From positions 248,001-312,000 of the forward strand of contig JADKAJ010000003.1 in assembly GCA_016719165.1 (NCBI GenBank): DNA of 64,000 nucleotides. The letters run 5' to 3'. The stretch's first letter is position 1; the number at the start of each line of letters is the position of its first letter. The notes beneath the pieces were generated by a model. It saw only the letters and a list, made by a program, of their open reading frames with translations, had not been told where the DNA came from and searched no databases. The position numbers were made by a program, and so were the translations under genes. This DNA is from Chitinophagaceae bacterium (GTDB taxonomy: Bacteria; Bacteroidota; Bacteroidia; Chitinophagales; Chitinophagaceae). Below, piece by piece: positions 49,672 through 58,572 of this stretch.

Positions 49672-50731
49672 TTAATAAAGTGAACGGTACACTTCCAGGT
49701 ACTCCCTGGCCGCCTTATGCCAGTTGAAGTTATAGCTTCTTGCTTTTATTTTTTTCCGCAACCCGTTGGCATTATACAATTCCATCCCGTCATGAAATAC
49801 CTGCCGGACATGCTCGGCATTGAAATCATGAAAGTAAAAAGAAACATCGCCGCCAATTTCAGGTAAAGCAGTTCTGTCAGATAGAAAAAGAGGTTTGCCG
49901 CAACTCATCGCTTCCACAACGGGAAGTCCAAATCCTTCGGAAATGGATGGAAAGGCAAACGCACTGCAATTATTAAAATACCATGATTTTTCATTTTCGG
50001 TGACCCTTCCCAATAAATGGACATTATCCTGAACACCCAATTCTTTTGACTTGTTTTGTATAAATGAAAGATAATTTTCATCATCATGTTTTCCGGCTAT
50101 CAGGAGTTCCATTGTATTCTGCTGGAGTAATGGGAGCAGTACATGAAAATTCTTTTTACGGTGGATAACACCAATTGAAAAAAGAAAAGGTTTTTGGGGT
50201 TTGTAAGATCCCAACGTCAACTCCGGTTTTTGCAGCAGGTTGCTTCCATTATGAATTACGAAGAGTGGCTTGCTTTTGATATCACAATGCTGTAATACAT
50301 CTTTTTTACTATACTCTGAAATACACACTATGACGTCGGCCCTGTTGATCAGGCGTTGAAGGTATTGCAGGTATTTACTCTTTTTGGCGGTTGATTTTTT
50401 TTTCGTCATACATGAAATTCAGGTCGTGAATGCTGAGCACAACTTTTATCTTTTTATTCAGCATGGGCATGTAATGAGTGTTTTGGTATGTGGCATGCCA
50501 GATATCAAAAGAATTTAATGCGGGCAATTTGAATTTATGAAATGGGCTTTGTGTAAGGTGGTTGCTGGTTGTAAATGACCAATCCTGCTGAGCCGGGGGA
50601 GAATAAAAGTGTAGTTGTTCTTCTCTGAGGTTTATATTTTTCTCCAGGTATTTTCCAAGGTTGAGGCAATAGTGGTAAAGCCCAGTGTCCGGGTATTTCA
50701 TTCGTTCACAATCAAAAATAATCTTGTGCAT
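49672..50731 (-). pseudogene. GT-B (family 4-type) glycosyltransferase, interrupted by a frameshift in an A9 run
   Basis: Two adjacent frames on the minus strand together make one GT-B glycosyltransferase: 50731-50375 (118 residues, N-terminal half, MHKIIFDCERMKYPDTGLYH) and 50409-49672 (acceptor-to-donor half, with VIVCISEYSKKDVLQHCDIK, FAFPSISEGFGLPVVEAMSC). The frame change occurs in nine A residues on the coding strand (plus-strand T run 50395-50403). Removing one A would fuse the halves into a protein collinear with the intact divergent paralogue at 50974-52041. It may be a decayed gene, a phase-variable or slippage-expressed gene, or a sequencing error in a homopolymer. Confidence 0.8.
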
Positions 50732-50772
50732 TTGCCCAGGTTAAAATTAAATTGCCAGCCTTGTTTAAAAAT

Positions 50773-50790
50773 CTTGCAATTGTTTGCAAG
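50773..50790. promoter_or_regulatory. 18-bp dyad between the divergent glycosyltransferases
   Basis: CTTGCAA-TTGT-TTGCAAG, perfect 7-bp arms with a 4-nt centre, 42-59 nt upstream of the frameshifted gene's start. It could be an operator for both divergent genes. Confidence 0.45.
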
Positions 50791-50973
50791 TTTATGGGTT
50801 CTGCGGCAATAATCAGAAAACCCTTCCAAATGATTGGTAAACATAAAATACCCGATTGTAACTATATTTCTTTTTTTATATAATAATGCAGGTTACATTT
50901 ATTTAGCCAGGGCGTACCAATGGACGGGCATTTCGAAATTGAAAATTTTGGGAACCTGATGGCTAAAAGAAAA

Positions 50974-52041
50974 ATGAAAATAATTCTCGACTGCGAGTTG
51001 ATGAAGCATCCCAATTCCGGGTTGTACCATTATTGTCTGAATTTGGGTTTATCGGTAAAGCCGCAATTGAAGGAAGCCGGAACCGGTACTATTTCATTTT
51101 ATGTACCTCCGGCAGAGATAAACTCTTTTGGTCCTGATTCAAATTGCATTCCTGAAAAGAAAACTTTTTGGAATTTATTTTCCCCTTCTTCGCTTTCCTG
51201 CGATATATGGCATGCACCATTCCAGTCGGGAAGGATTGTACCTGATAAGAAAAAGTTTCCCGGTACCAAAGTGCTGTTAACCATTCATGACCTTAACCCC
51301 CTGCATGAAGGGAAGCCGATTGAGGAACAGAAAAAAAGTCTTTCGCATACACAATCTTTAATTGATAAAGCAGATGCTCTTGTCTGTATATCACAGTTTT
51401 GTAAGGAGGATGTGTTGCAGCATTGTAAAGTCGGCAATAAGCCGGTTTATGTGATTCGCAATGGTACTCATAAAGTTCATACTCCTGAGTTAAGAAGTAC
51501 ATCATATCATCCAGTACGGCCTTTTTTATTTGGAATGGGGTATGTCAACCGGAAAAAAAACTATCATGTGTTACTGCCACTCCTGGAGAATGAAGAAATA
51601 GAATTGATTATTGCCGGCCGGCTGGATGAGCAGGAATATGTAGAAAATATAAAAAAGCAGGCTGAGAAAATGGGGGTCATTGAAAGGTTGCACTTACCGG
51701 GGCCTGTTTCAGAAGGTGAAAAAGCATGGTACTATCAAAACTGCCTTGCTTTTGTACATCCCTCATTGGCAGAAGGCTTTGGTGCGCCGGTAGTAGAAGT
51801 GATGCAGTTCGGAAAGCCTTTATTCCTCTCTTCCCTCACGTCTTTGCCAGAAATTGGCGGGGATGTAGCATTTTATTTTAACTCTTTTGAAGGAAAATCT
51901 ATGCAGCAGGTATTTCAAAAGGGAATGAGGGATTATAATGCGATTGGTTTGGCAGAACGTATTAAAAAGCGAAGTGCCGAGTTTAACTGGGAACAAAAAG
52001 CAAAGGAATACCTTGCAGTGTATAAATCACTGGCCGGGTAA
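50974..52041 (+). CDS. GT-B glycosyltransferase, intact paralogue of the frameshifted gene
   Basis: 355 residues from MKIILDCELMKHPNSG. GT-B fold with an N-terminal acceptor domain (SCDIWHAPFQSGRIV, LLTIHDLNPLHEGKPIEEQ) and C-terminal donor domain (RPFLFGMGYVNRKKNYHVLL, CLAFVHPSLAEGFGAPVVEV, where the E of EGFG is the usual nucleotide-sugar contact). It shares many blocks with the minus-strand gene (GLYHYCLNLG, KxDVLQHC, LPEIGGDVxFYF). The first ATG at 50920 would add 18 residues; the start matching the paralogue is preferred. Probably makes a surface glycan. A methyltransferase follows 13 nt after its stop. Confidence 0.85.
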   Translation: MKIILDCELMKHPNSGLYHYCLNLGLSVKPQLKEAGTGTISFYVPPAEINSFGPDSNCIPEKKTFWNLFSPSSLSCDIWHAPFQSGRIVPDKKKFPGTKVLLTIHDLNPLHEGKPIEEQKKSLSHTQSLIDKADALVCISQFCKEDVLQHCKVGNKPVYVIRNGTHKVHTPELRSTSYHPVRPFLFGMGYVNRKKNYHVLLPLLENEEIELIIAGRLDEQEYVENIKKQAEKMGVIERLHLPGPVSEGEKAWYYQNCLAFVHPSLAEGFGAPVVEVMQFGKPLFLSSLTSLPEIGGDVAFYFNSFEGKSMQQVFQKGMRDYNAIGLAERIKKRSAEFNWEQKAKEYLAVYKSLAG

Positions 52042-52054
52042 AATATACAACATC

Positions 52055-52885
52055 ATGTCAGAAAGAAAATGGAACATATCTCTCCAGCAAGATGCCGGAC
52101 GCCGGAGAACTGAATTGTGCAAAGCCCAGGATTTTCATACCGTTTGGTACAAAAGGTGGTGTGCAGAAATGAATGAAAAACCGCGGTTTCATCGCAAGCA
52201 ATGGGAGTTTGTATATAATATGCAGGCATTGTGGGAGCGGGGTTGTATTGGTCCCGGAAAAAAAGGATTGGTTTTCGCTGTTGGCACCGAACCTGCCCCG
52301 TCTATTTTCGCAAAGTATGGTTGCGAGATCCTGGCTACCGATATTTTCCCCCAAAAAGGAATTGAAAAAGGGTGGACTACTGATAATCAGCTTTGCTTCG
52401 GACTCGAATCATTAAACACCAGGATGCTATGTGAGGAAGCTGTGTTTTTGGAAAAAGTTAAATACCGGGCAGTGGATATGAATGAAATTCCAGATGACCT
52501 TGAAGAATTTGACTTCAATTGGTCAAGCTGCTCTTTTGAACATCTGGGAACAATTGAAAAAGGTCTGAATTTTCTCAAAAACCAATTGAAAACAATCAGG
52601 CCAGGTGGTTGGGCTGTTCATACAACAGAGTTCAATGTATCATCAAATGATGAAACCCAGGATAATAATGACACGGTGATTTTCAGATACCGGGATATAG
52701 AACGTTTGATAAAAGAACTCAGGCAATCAGGACATTTTGTGGAGGACCAGGATTACTCCCTTGGAGGGATGCCTGAAGATTTCCAGGTAGATACGATTCC
52801 CCATCAGCAGGACATACATCTTAAATTACAGATTGACAGGTTCGTAGTTACATCCCTGGGGCTCATTATTCAAAAAAAGCAATAG
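52055..52885 (+). CDS. SAM-dependent methyltransferase
   Basis: 276 residues. Class I fold with SAM-binding motif (GLVFAVGTEPAPSIFAKYG, ILATDIFPQKG), acidic loop DMNEIPDD and motif FNWSSCSFEHLGTIEKGLNF, then LKTIRPGGWAVHTTEF. Such enzymes often methylate sugars or lipids in cell-surface synthesis; the adjacent glycosyltransferase makes that likely, but the substrate is not visible. The longer frame from 51938 overlaps the glycosyltransferase and lacks a family-like start, so 52055 is used. Confidence 0.84.
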   Translation: MSERKWNISLQQDAGRRRTELCKAQDFHTVWYKRWCAEMNEKPRFHRKQWEFVYNMQALWERGCIGPGKKGLVFAVGTEPAPSIFAKYGCEILATDIFPQKGIEKGWTTDNQLCFGLESLNTRMLCEEAVFLEKVKYRAVDMNEIPDDLEEFDFNWSSCSFEHLGTIEKGLNFLKNQLKTIRPGGWAVHTTEFNVSSNDETQDNNDTVIFRYRDIERLIKELRQSGHFVEDQDYSLGGMPEDFQVDTIPHQQDIHLKLQIDRFVVTSLGLIIQKKQ

Positions 52886-52971
52886 GTACTCTTCTTTAAA
52901 CTGGAATTCCGGGTAGTAGTAAACCGGTTTCCAACAGGCTTTTCCACAGTCCGAAAATCTTTGATTTTCAA

Positions 52972-53003
52972 ATTGGCGGATTAACCCCGCCCCCTTACCT
53001 TTG
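52972..53003 (+). promoter_or_regulatory. atpDC promoter
   Basis: -33 TTG (52972-52974), 21-nt spacer, -7 TACCTTTG (52996-53003), an exact consensus fit, leaving a leader of about 30 nt before atpD. The spacer contains a GGCGG/CCGCC dyad. Confidence 0.65.
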
Positions 53004-53039
53004 CGGCCTGAAAAGTAACCCTCCTAATAAACACTTTAT

Positions 53040-54539
53040 ATGGCAAACGTAGGTAAAGTAAAACAGGTAATTGGTGCCGTAGTCGACGTACAGTTCGATG
53101 GCAAACTCCCTGAAATTTATAATGCTTTAGAACTGAAAAGAGAAAATGGTGATACGCTTGTTCTTGAGGTGCAGCAGCACCTGGGTGAAGACAGTGTTCG
53201 TACCATTGCTATGGACGGAACAGAAGGCCTTGTTCGTGGTACTGAAGTCGTGGATACAGGTATTGCGATTGCCATGCCAATCGGCGAAGGTATTAAAGGA
53301 CGTTTGTTCAATGTGACTGGTGACCCGATTGATGGATTACCTGCAGTGAGCAAGGTAGGTGGCCGCCCGATTCATAATATGCCACCCATGTTTGAAAATC
53401 TAAGTACTGCCACTGAGGTATTATTTACCGGTATTAAGGTTATTGACCTGATTGAGCCCTACTCAAAAGGCGGAAAAATTGGTTTGTTTGGTGGTGCAGG
53501 TGTGGGTAAAACCGTTTTGATCCAGGAATTGATCAATAATATCGCCAAAGCATATGCGGGGGTGTCTGTGTTTGCCGGTGTAGGGGAAAGAACCCGTGAA
53601 GGAAATGACCTGATGCGTGAAATGATCGAAGCAGGCATCATGAAATACGGTGATGCTTTCAAACATAGTATGGAAGAAGGTGGTTGGGATTTGAGCAAAG
53701 TGGACATGAAGGAATTAGCTGAATCAAAAGCAACTTTCGTTTTCGGGCAGATGAATGAACCTCCCGGCGCAAGGGCAAGGGTGGCTTTGTCTGGTTTAAC
53801 CATTGCAGAATACTATCGGGATGGTGACGGACAAGGGAAAGGCCGTGACATCCTGTTCTTCGTTGATAATATCTTCCGTTTCACCCAGGCTGGTTCTGAG
53901 GTTTCAGCACTGTTGGGTCGTATGCCTTCGGCAGTGGGTTACCAACCTACACTTGCTACTGAAATGGGTATCATGCAGGAACGGATCACTTCTACAAAGA
54001 ATGGTTCTATTACCTCCGTGCAGGCGGTTTACGTACCTGCGGATGACCTGACTGACCCCGCTCCCGCGACTACATTTGCCCACCTCGATGCAACGACGGT
54101 GCTCTCAAGAAAGATTGCCGACTTAGGTATTTATCCTGCGGTTGACCCATTGGATTCTACTTCAAGAATTCTTTCTCCGTTAATCGTTGGTGAAGCGCAT
54201 TATGAATGTGCCAACCGTGTAAAATCAATGTTGCAGCGTTATAAAGAGTTGCAGGACATCATTGCCATTCTTGGTATGGATGAGTTGAGTGATGAGGATA
54301 AACTAGTGGTAAGCCGTGCAAGAAGAGTACAACGTTTCTTATCGCAGCCATTCCATGTGGCAGAGGCTTTCACTGGCCTGAAAGGTGTACTGGTGCCGAT
54401 TGAAGAAACGATCCGCGGTTTCAATATGATTATGGACGGTGAAGTGGATGAATATCCGGAAGCCGCTTTCAACCTTGTAGGTACTATTGATGATGCAATA
54501 GAAAAAGGTAAGAAACTGTTAGCACAGGCACAGGGTTAA
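53040..54539 (+). CDS. atpD: ATP synthase F1 subunit beta
   Basis: Catalytic subunit of F1 ATP synthase at the inner membrane. 499 residues with P-loop GGAGVGKTVL (151-160), GVGERTREGNDL, the catalytic Glu region (MNEPPGARARV) and the DELSEED-like DELSDEDKL. Normal length. atpC follows in the same unit; the rest of the atp genes are not in the window, an arrangement common in Bacteroidota. Confidence 0.97.
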   Translation: MANVGKVKQVIGAVVDVQFDGKLPEIYNALELKRENGDTLVLEVQQHLGEDSVRTIAMDGTEGLVRGTEVVDTGIAIAMPIGEGIKGRLFNVTGDPIDGLPAVSKVGGRPIHNMPPMFENLSTATEVLFTGIKVIDLIEPYSKGGKIGLFGGAGVGKTVLIQELINNIAKAYAGVSVFAGVGERTREGNDLMREMIEAGIMKYGDAFKHSMEEGGWDLSKVDMKELAESKATFVFGQMNEPPGARARVALSGLTIAEYYRDGDGQGKGRDILFFVDNIFRFTQAGSEVSALLGRMPSAVGYQPTLATEMGIMQERITSTKNGSITSVQAVYVPADDLTDPAPATTFAHLDATTVLSRKIADLGIYPAVDPLDSTSRILSPLIVGEAHYECANRVKSMLQRYKELQDIIAILGMDELSDEDKLVVSRARRVQRFLSQPFHVAEAFTGLKGVLVPIEETIRGFNMIMDGEVDEYPEAAFNLVGTIDDAIEKGKKLLAQAQG

Positions 54540-54549
54540 TTATTAAACT

Positions 54550-54807
54550 ATGAACTTAGAAATTTTAACACCGGAGAAAAAATTATACAGCGGCGAAGTG
54601 TACGGTGTGCAAATGCCGGGCATCAGCGGAAGTTTTGAAGTATTGGACAGGCATGCTCCTCTGGTAAGTGCCTTAAAACCGGGTCGTTTAAAAGTGTTGA
54701 AGGATAAACAAAACTCCCTGGTCAACTTTGACATACAAGGCGGATTTGTGGAAGTGCTGAATAATAAAGTAACGGTACTTGTGGAAGGCGCAGTATCTGT
54801 AGAATAA
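54550..54807 (+). CDS. atpC: ATP synthase F1 subunit epsilon, N-terminal domain only
   Basis: 85 residues covering just the beta-sandwich of epsilon (NLEILTPEKKLYSGEVYGVQ, MPGISGSFEVLDRHAPLVSA, LKPGRLKVL). The two C-terminal helices, which in E. coli regulate the enzyme, are absent. The stop codon is followed by a terminator, so this is the natural end of the gene rather than a truncation by the window. It lies 10 nt after atpD. Confidence 0.92.
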   Translation: MNLEILTPEKKLYSGEVYGVQMPGISGSFEVLDRHAPLVSALKPGRLKVLKDKQNSLVNFDIQGGFVEVLNNKVTVLVEGAVSVE

Positions 54808-54854
54808 TTAAATCCGAAAAACCGGATTGTCCAGGACTTTGAAAACTTATTGTA

Positions 54855-54882
54855 AACCTCCCGATTTACGGGAGGTTTTTTC
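54855..54882 (+). terminator. Rho-independent terminator of atpDC
   Basis: Stem AACCTCCCG (54855-54863) with CGGGAGGTT (54869-54877), ATTTA loop, then TTTT and C. It lies 47 nt after atpC. Confidence 0.85.
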
Positions 54883-54922
54883 ATGTGATTTGGGTATAAA
54901 AATAAATACAAACCAGGGGGTC

Positions 54923-55474
54923 TTAATTCAATTGCGGGTCAATTGGAAAATTTACCATCATTTCATAATCACCGCCCATATGCCGGAGTGAGTCTTTCCA
55001 TATTTCCGTAAAGTCTTTGTGAAATACCAGTTTTCTGTTGGCTTTTACCGTAAGCCAGGTTTTTTCATTCATTTCACTATCCAATTGCCCCTCACTCCAA
55101 CCCGAGTAGCCAATATAAAACCGGATTTTATTTGTATCAATCGCTCCGCTTTTTACCAGGTTCACCAGTGCATCAAAATCACCACCCCAATAAACTCCTT
55201 TTATCACTTCCTGCCCACCGGGAATAAGATCAGGATATTGGTGTAAAAAATGTAAGGAGTCAATTTGTACCGGTCCGCCATAAAAAACGGGCAATTTATG
55301 ACCTTCCAGTTCGGGAATTAACTCATCCAGTGTGTTTTCATATTGGCGGTTCAATACAAAACCAAAGCTCCCTTCCTCTTTATGCTCGCATAAGAATACT
55401 ACAGTCCTTAAAAAATTAGGGTCTTTAAGAAACGGGTCAGCAATCAACAATATACCGGGGGCGGGTTCAATCAT
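54923..55474 (-). CDS. YqgE/AlgH family protein (DUF179)
   Basis: 183 residues with the family pattern PAPGILLIADPFLKDPNFLR, RTVVFLCEHKEEGSFGFVLN, GGPVQIDSLHFLHQYPD and RFYIGYSGWSEGQLDSEM. Cytoplasmic, function unknown; some relatives affect alginate regulation. It is convergent with atpDC across the terminator. A long gap of 264 nt upstream contains the promoter of the histidine kinase gene. Confidence 0.88.
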   Translation of the reverse strand: MIEPAPGILLIADPFLKDPNFLRTVVFLCEHKEEGSFGFVLNRQYENTLDELIPELEGHKLPVFYGGPVQIDSLHFLHQYPDLIPGGQEVIKGVYWGGDFDALVNLVKSGAIDTNKIRFYIGYSGWSEGQLDSEMNEKTWLTVKANRKLVFHKDFTEIWKDSLRHMGGDYEMMVNFPIDPQLN

Positions 55475-55610
55475 ACTTCAATTTAGGATGAAAATTCATT
55501 TTTTTAAATTTCTGTTCAAAATTTGTTTACCTCAATGATTATTTAGCTTCCATATGGGATAACTTTTTGTAAAACACCGTTAAAATAGCGGTAATACCCT
55601 GTTCAGGGGA

Positions 55611-55639
55611 TTGGTGGCAGTTTTTGAAATGTATTTTTG
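55611..55639 (+). promoter_or_regulatory. Putative promoter of the histidine kinase gene
   Basis: TTG (55611-55613), 18-nt spacer and an exact -7 TATTTTTG (55632-55639). It leaves a leader of about 90 nt before the GTG start at 55739. Spacing is a little short. Confidence 0.35.
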
Positions 55640-55738
55640 TAAGGTTAATTGGTTTAAGAATGTTGTTGGCCTGATAAATTTATTGCAATCAGCAGTTAAG
55701 TATTGAAGTAGTATCTTACGACCCAATTTTTGATTTAA

Positions 55739-57076
55739 GTGAAACGCATATTTACAATCATCACCGTTTTAATCAGCCTGTCCCTGATAGGTATTATTGT
55801 CATACAGGTATCCTGGATAAAGAACATGGTGTTACTGCGGGAGGAGCAGATCAAACATAATGTGGAAGAGAGCACCAAAATGGTAGGAAATGAATTGTCT
55901 CAACATAAGGGCAGTTATGCTTCCGGGCTTAACCGGCGGGGATTTCTTTCCGAAGAGCTCGGTATTGATTTATTTAAACCGGTGACCATCGGGCAACGGT
56001 TTGATGTTGAAGAAATTAAAAAAAGATTTAATAAAGCCTTTTTACAGAATAATTTAAAAGATATCCAATTTGAATTTGGTATTGCTTCGTTTGACAGGCT
56101 TGGGAATAATGTATTCGAGAAAATATCTCCCAATTTTATTAATGCATATGAAGACACACTGAATAATTTTTCATTCAATTGGGGATTGGAAGCGCTAAGT
56201 GGAACTGCTGGTGAGAACCTTGGTGTGAATGAAGTTTTATTTGTGGTTATTCCCAATATCAAAGGCCTTGTTTTAAAATCACTGCGTTGGAAGATCGCTA
56301 CTTCTATACTTTTCACATTGATCATTCTGGCGGCATTTTACCTTACTGTTCGTACCGTACTCCGGCAAAAGAAACTGGGAGAAATCAAGAACGATTTCAT
56401 CAATAACATGACGCATGAATTCAAAACACCTATTGCCACTATTTCACTGGCTGTAGATGCCATGCGGAATGAGAAAGTTATAAACGACCGGCAAAAACTC
56501 AGTTATTTCAGTGGAATCATCAAGGAAGAGAATCAACGGATGAACCGCCAGGTGGAAACGATACTAAAAGCTTCTCAATTAGAAAAGCAGGAAGTGGATC
56601 TTAATATGAAACCAGTTCATGTACATGAAGTGATAAAGGATGTGGTGGATAATTTCACACTGCAGCTGGAGGATAAAAAGGGAAGGGTAGAGCTGTCACT
56701 GAATGCCCCAAACGATTTAATTGAAGCGGATGAAGTGCATTTCTCAAACCTGGTGAATAACCTTGTAGATAATGCGGTGAAATATGCCAAAGATAATGCG
56801 CCACCTGTAATCAAACTTATTACAAGTTCTAACGGGAAAAATTTCACGGTAAAGATCGAAGACAATGGAATTGGTATGAACCGCGATACAGTAAAAAGAA
56901 TATTTGAACGATTTTACCGTGCTCACACCGGTAATGTTCATAATGTGAAAGGTTTTGGATTGGGGTTAAGTTATGTAAAAACTGTTGTGGAGGCTCATAA
57001 TGGGGATATTAAGGCTGAAAGCACTTTAGGAAAAGGCAGCAGCTTTACGATTGAGCTGCCACTAAAAAAAGCTTAA
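55739..57076 (+). CDS. Orphan sensor histidine kinase (HisKA/HATPase)
   Basis: 445 residues, GTG start. Membrane helix 1 (about 5-27), a periplasmic sensor domain of about 150 residues (no recognised family), helix 2 (IATSILFTLIILAAFYLTVR), HisKA with phospho-acceptor in MTHEFKTPIATISLAVDAMR, and HATPase_c with NNLVDNAVKYA, DNGIGMNRDT and GFGLGLSYVKTV. No response regulator is adjacent. Its stop overlaps the queA stop by 4 nt on the opposite strand, so the two genes are tightly convergent. Confidence 0.88.
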   Translation: MKRIFTIITVLISLSLIGIIVIQVSWIKNMVLLREEQIKHNVEESTKMVGNELSQHKGSYASGLNRRGFLSEELGIDLFKPVTIGQRFDVEEIKKRFNKAFLQNNLKDIQFEFGIASFDRLGNNVFEKISPNFINAYEDTLNNFSFNWGLEALSGTAGENLGVNEVLFVVIPNIKGLVLKSLRWKIATSILFTLIILAAFYLTVRTVLRQKKLGEIKNDFINNMTHEFKTPIATISLAVDAMRNEKVINDRQKLSYFSGIIKEENQRMNRQVETILKASQLEKQEVDLNMKPVHVHEVIKDVVDNFTLQLEDKKGRVELSLNAPNDLIEADEVHFSNLVNNLVDNAVKYAKDNAPPVIKLITSSNGKNFTVKIEDNGIGMNRDTVKRIFERFYRAHTGNVHNVKGFGLGLSYVKTVVEAHNGDIKAESTLGKGSSFTIELPLKKA

Positions 57077-58305
57077 CTTCTTTTTGACCAAAGCAAACTT
57101 CCGTCACCATAACTTAGAAACCGGAAATTATTATGAAAAGCATATTCATATACACTTTTCCAGTCTTTACCAATTAATGCTGCAACGAGAAGCAATAATG
57201 TGGATTGTGGCTGATGAAAATTGGTAATTAATCCTCTTATAATTTTGAACTGATATCCGGGTGCTATCAAAATTTGTGTTTTTGTGATCAGCCTTTCAAT
57301 TTTATTATCAATCATCCACTCAAGCAGGTATTGCAAAGCATCATGTACCGGAATATTTTTTTCTGCTAACCCATAAGCTTCCCATTGCAGCAGTTCTCCT
57401 GGTTCCTGGCTTTTGATTTGTGACTTCTTCACTCCCAGCCAATACAAGCTTTCAATAGTTCTGAGGGAGGTGGTACCTACTGCAATAATATTGTTATCCA
57501 GGTTCTGTAAAATATTCTCAATTGTTGATTTGGATACATCAATCCACTCTGCATGCATTTCATGTTCCTGCATGGTTTCAGCTTTCACGGGTTTAAAGGT
57601 TCCGGCACCCACATGAAGTGTTACAAAATCTGTTTTAATTTTCTTCTCCTGCAATTTGTTAAAAATATGATCTGTAAAATGAAGGCCGGCTGTAGGCGCT
57701 GCTACGGAACCATCATACCGTGCATAAACAGTCTGGTATCTTTCAGTATCCGATTTCTCAGCACTTCTTTTAATATAGGGTGGAAGGGGAATTGCTCCTG
57801 CAGTATGGAGAACTTCAGCAAAACTTAATTCTCCGGGTGACCATGATAATTCGATGATAAAGGTATCTGTTCTCTTTTCAACATAGTTTGCTCTGAGAAT
57901 AATTTCATTGTTGCCGGATTTTATTTTCTTTTCCAGTACTTGCCCCTTTTTCCATTTAGATATTCCGCCTACCAGGCACTGCCATTCTACTTTTGTTTTT
58001 TGTAACATCGCAGTGGTTATGTCACTGTACTTTTCATGTGGTTCCAGGCAAAAAATTTCAATCACTGCTCCTGTTTCTTTTTTAAACAGAAGTCTTGCTT
58101 CAACTACTTTGGTATTATTAAAAAGAAGCAATGAATGCCCAGGAATATGGTAAGTGATATTTCGATAAATATCTTCTGTTAATGCACCGTCATTGTATAT
58201 AAGTAGTTTGGAAGCATCCCTTTCCGCTAATGGATATTTAGCAATCCTTTCCTCAGGAAGAGCATAAGTATAATCCTTAATCGATATGTTTTGCGGATCT
58301 GCCAT
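57073..58305 (-). CDS. queA: S-adenosylmethionine:tRNA ribosyltransferase-isomerase
   Basis: Adds the epoxycyclopentane of queuosine, using the ribosyl part of SAM. 410 residues with SIKDYTYALPEERIAKYPLA, FNNTKVVEARL, the conserved GAIPLPPYI and DGSVAAPTAGLHFT blocks, and AVGTTSLRTIESL. Somewhat longer than E. coli QueA (about 356 residues), with extra residues mainly between the N-terminal motifs. It completes the pair with tgt at 28906-30045; the other queuosine genes are not in the window. Confidence 0.93.
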   Translation of the reverse strand: MADPQNISIKDYTYALPEERIAKYPLAERDASKLLIYNDGALTEDIYRNITYHIPGHSLLLFNNTKVVEARLLFKKETGAVIEIFCLEPHEKYSDITTAMLQKTKVEWQCLVGGISKWKKGQVLEKKIKSGNNEIILRANYVEKRTDTFIIELSWSPGELSFAEVLHTAGAIPLPPYIKRSAEKSDTERYQTVYARYDGSVAAPTAGLHFTDHIFNKLQEKKIKTDFVTLHVGAGTFKPVKAETMQEHEMHAEWIDVSKSTIENILQNLDNNIIAVGTTSLRTIESLYWLGVKKSQIKSQEPGELLQWEAYGLAEKNIPVHDALQYLLEWMIDNKIERLITKTQILIAPGYQFKIIRGLITNFHQPQSTLLLLVAALIGKDWKSVYEYAFHNNFRFLSYGDGSLLWSKRS

Positions 58306-58477
58306 AACACAACCAACTGTTGTATTTGATGAGAGGCAAATATCTGAATTACTGGTCTTATTTAGGTAATCAACATGTTATCCACTGCTATTCACAGTCA
58401 ATTCACTTGTTTTTTTCTACTAATTGACCAACATTCAATGAAAGCCTTTGCCACATTGACTTTTGGCCAAAAATCAG

Positions 58478-58540
58478 GTGGGGAAAAATTAAATATTGAA
58501 AAATTTGGTTGTTAAGTGGGAAAAAGTGTTATTTTGTGTC
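58478..58540 (+). promoter_or_regulatory. mraZ: mraZ promoter with MraZ-box-like GTG repeats
   Basis: Three GTG units at exact 10-nt period (58516 GTGGG, 58526 GTGTT, 58536 GTGTC) with a further GTGGGG at 58478 upstream fit known MraZ boxes (GTGG repeats with 5-nt spacers). A -33-like TTTG (58504-58507) and -7-like TATTTTG (58530-58536, one base short of consensus) overlap them, so MraZ binding would block its own promoter. Confidence 0.65.
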
Positions 58541-58572
58541 AATTAATTCAAAATTGACTCAAATCGCTGATA

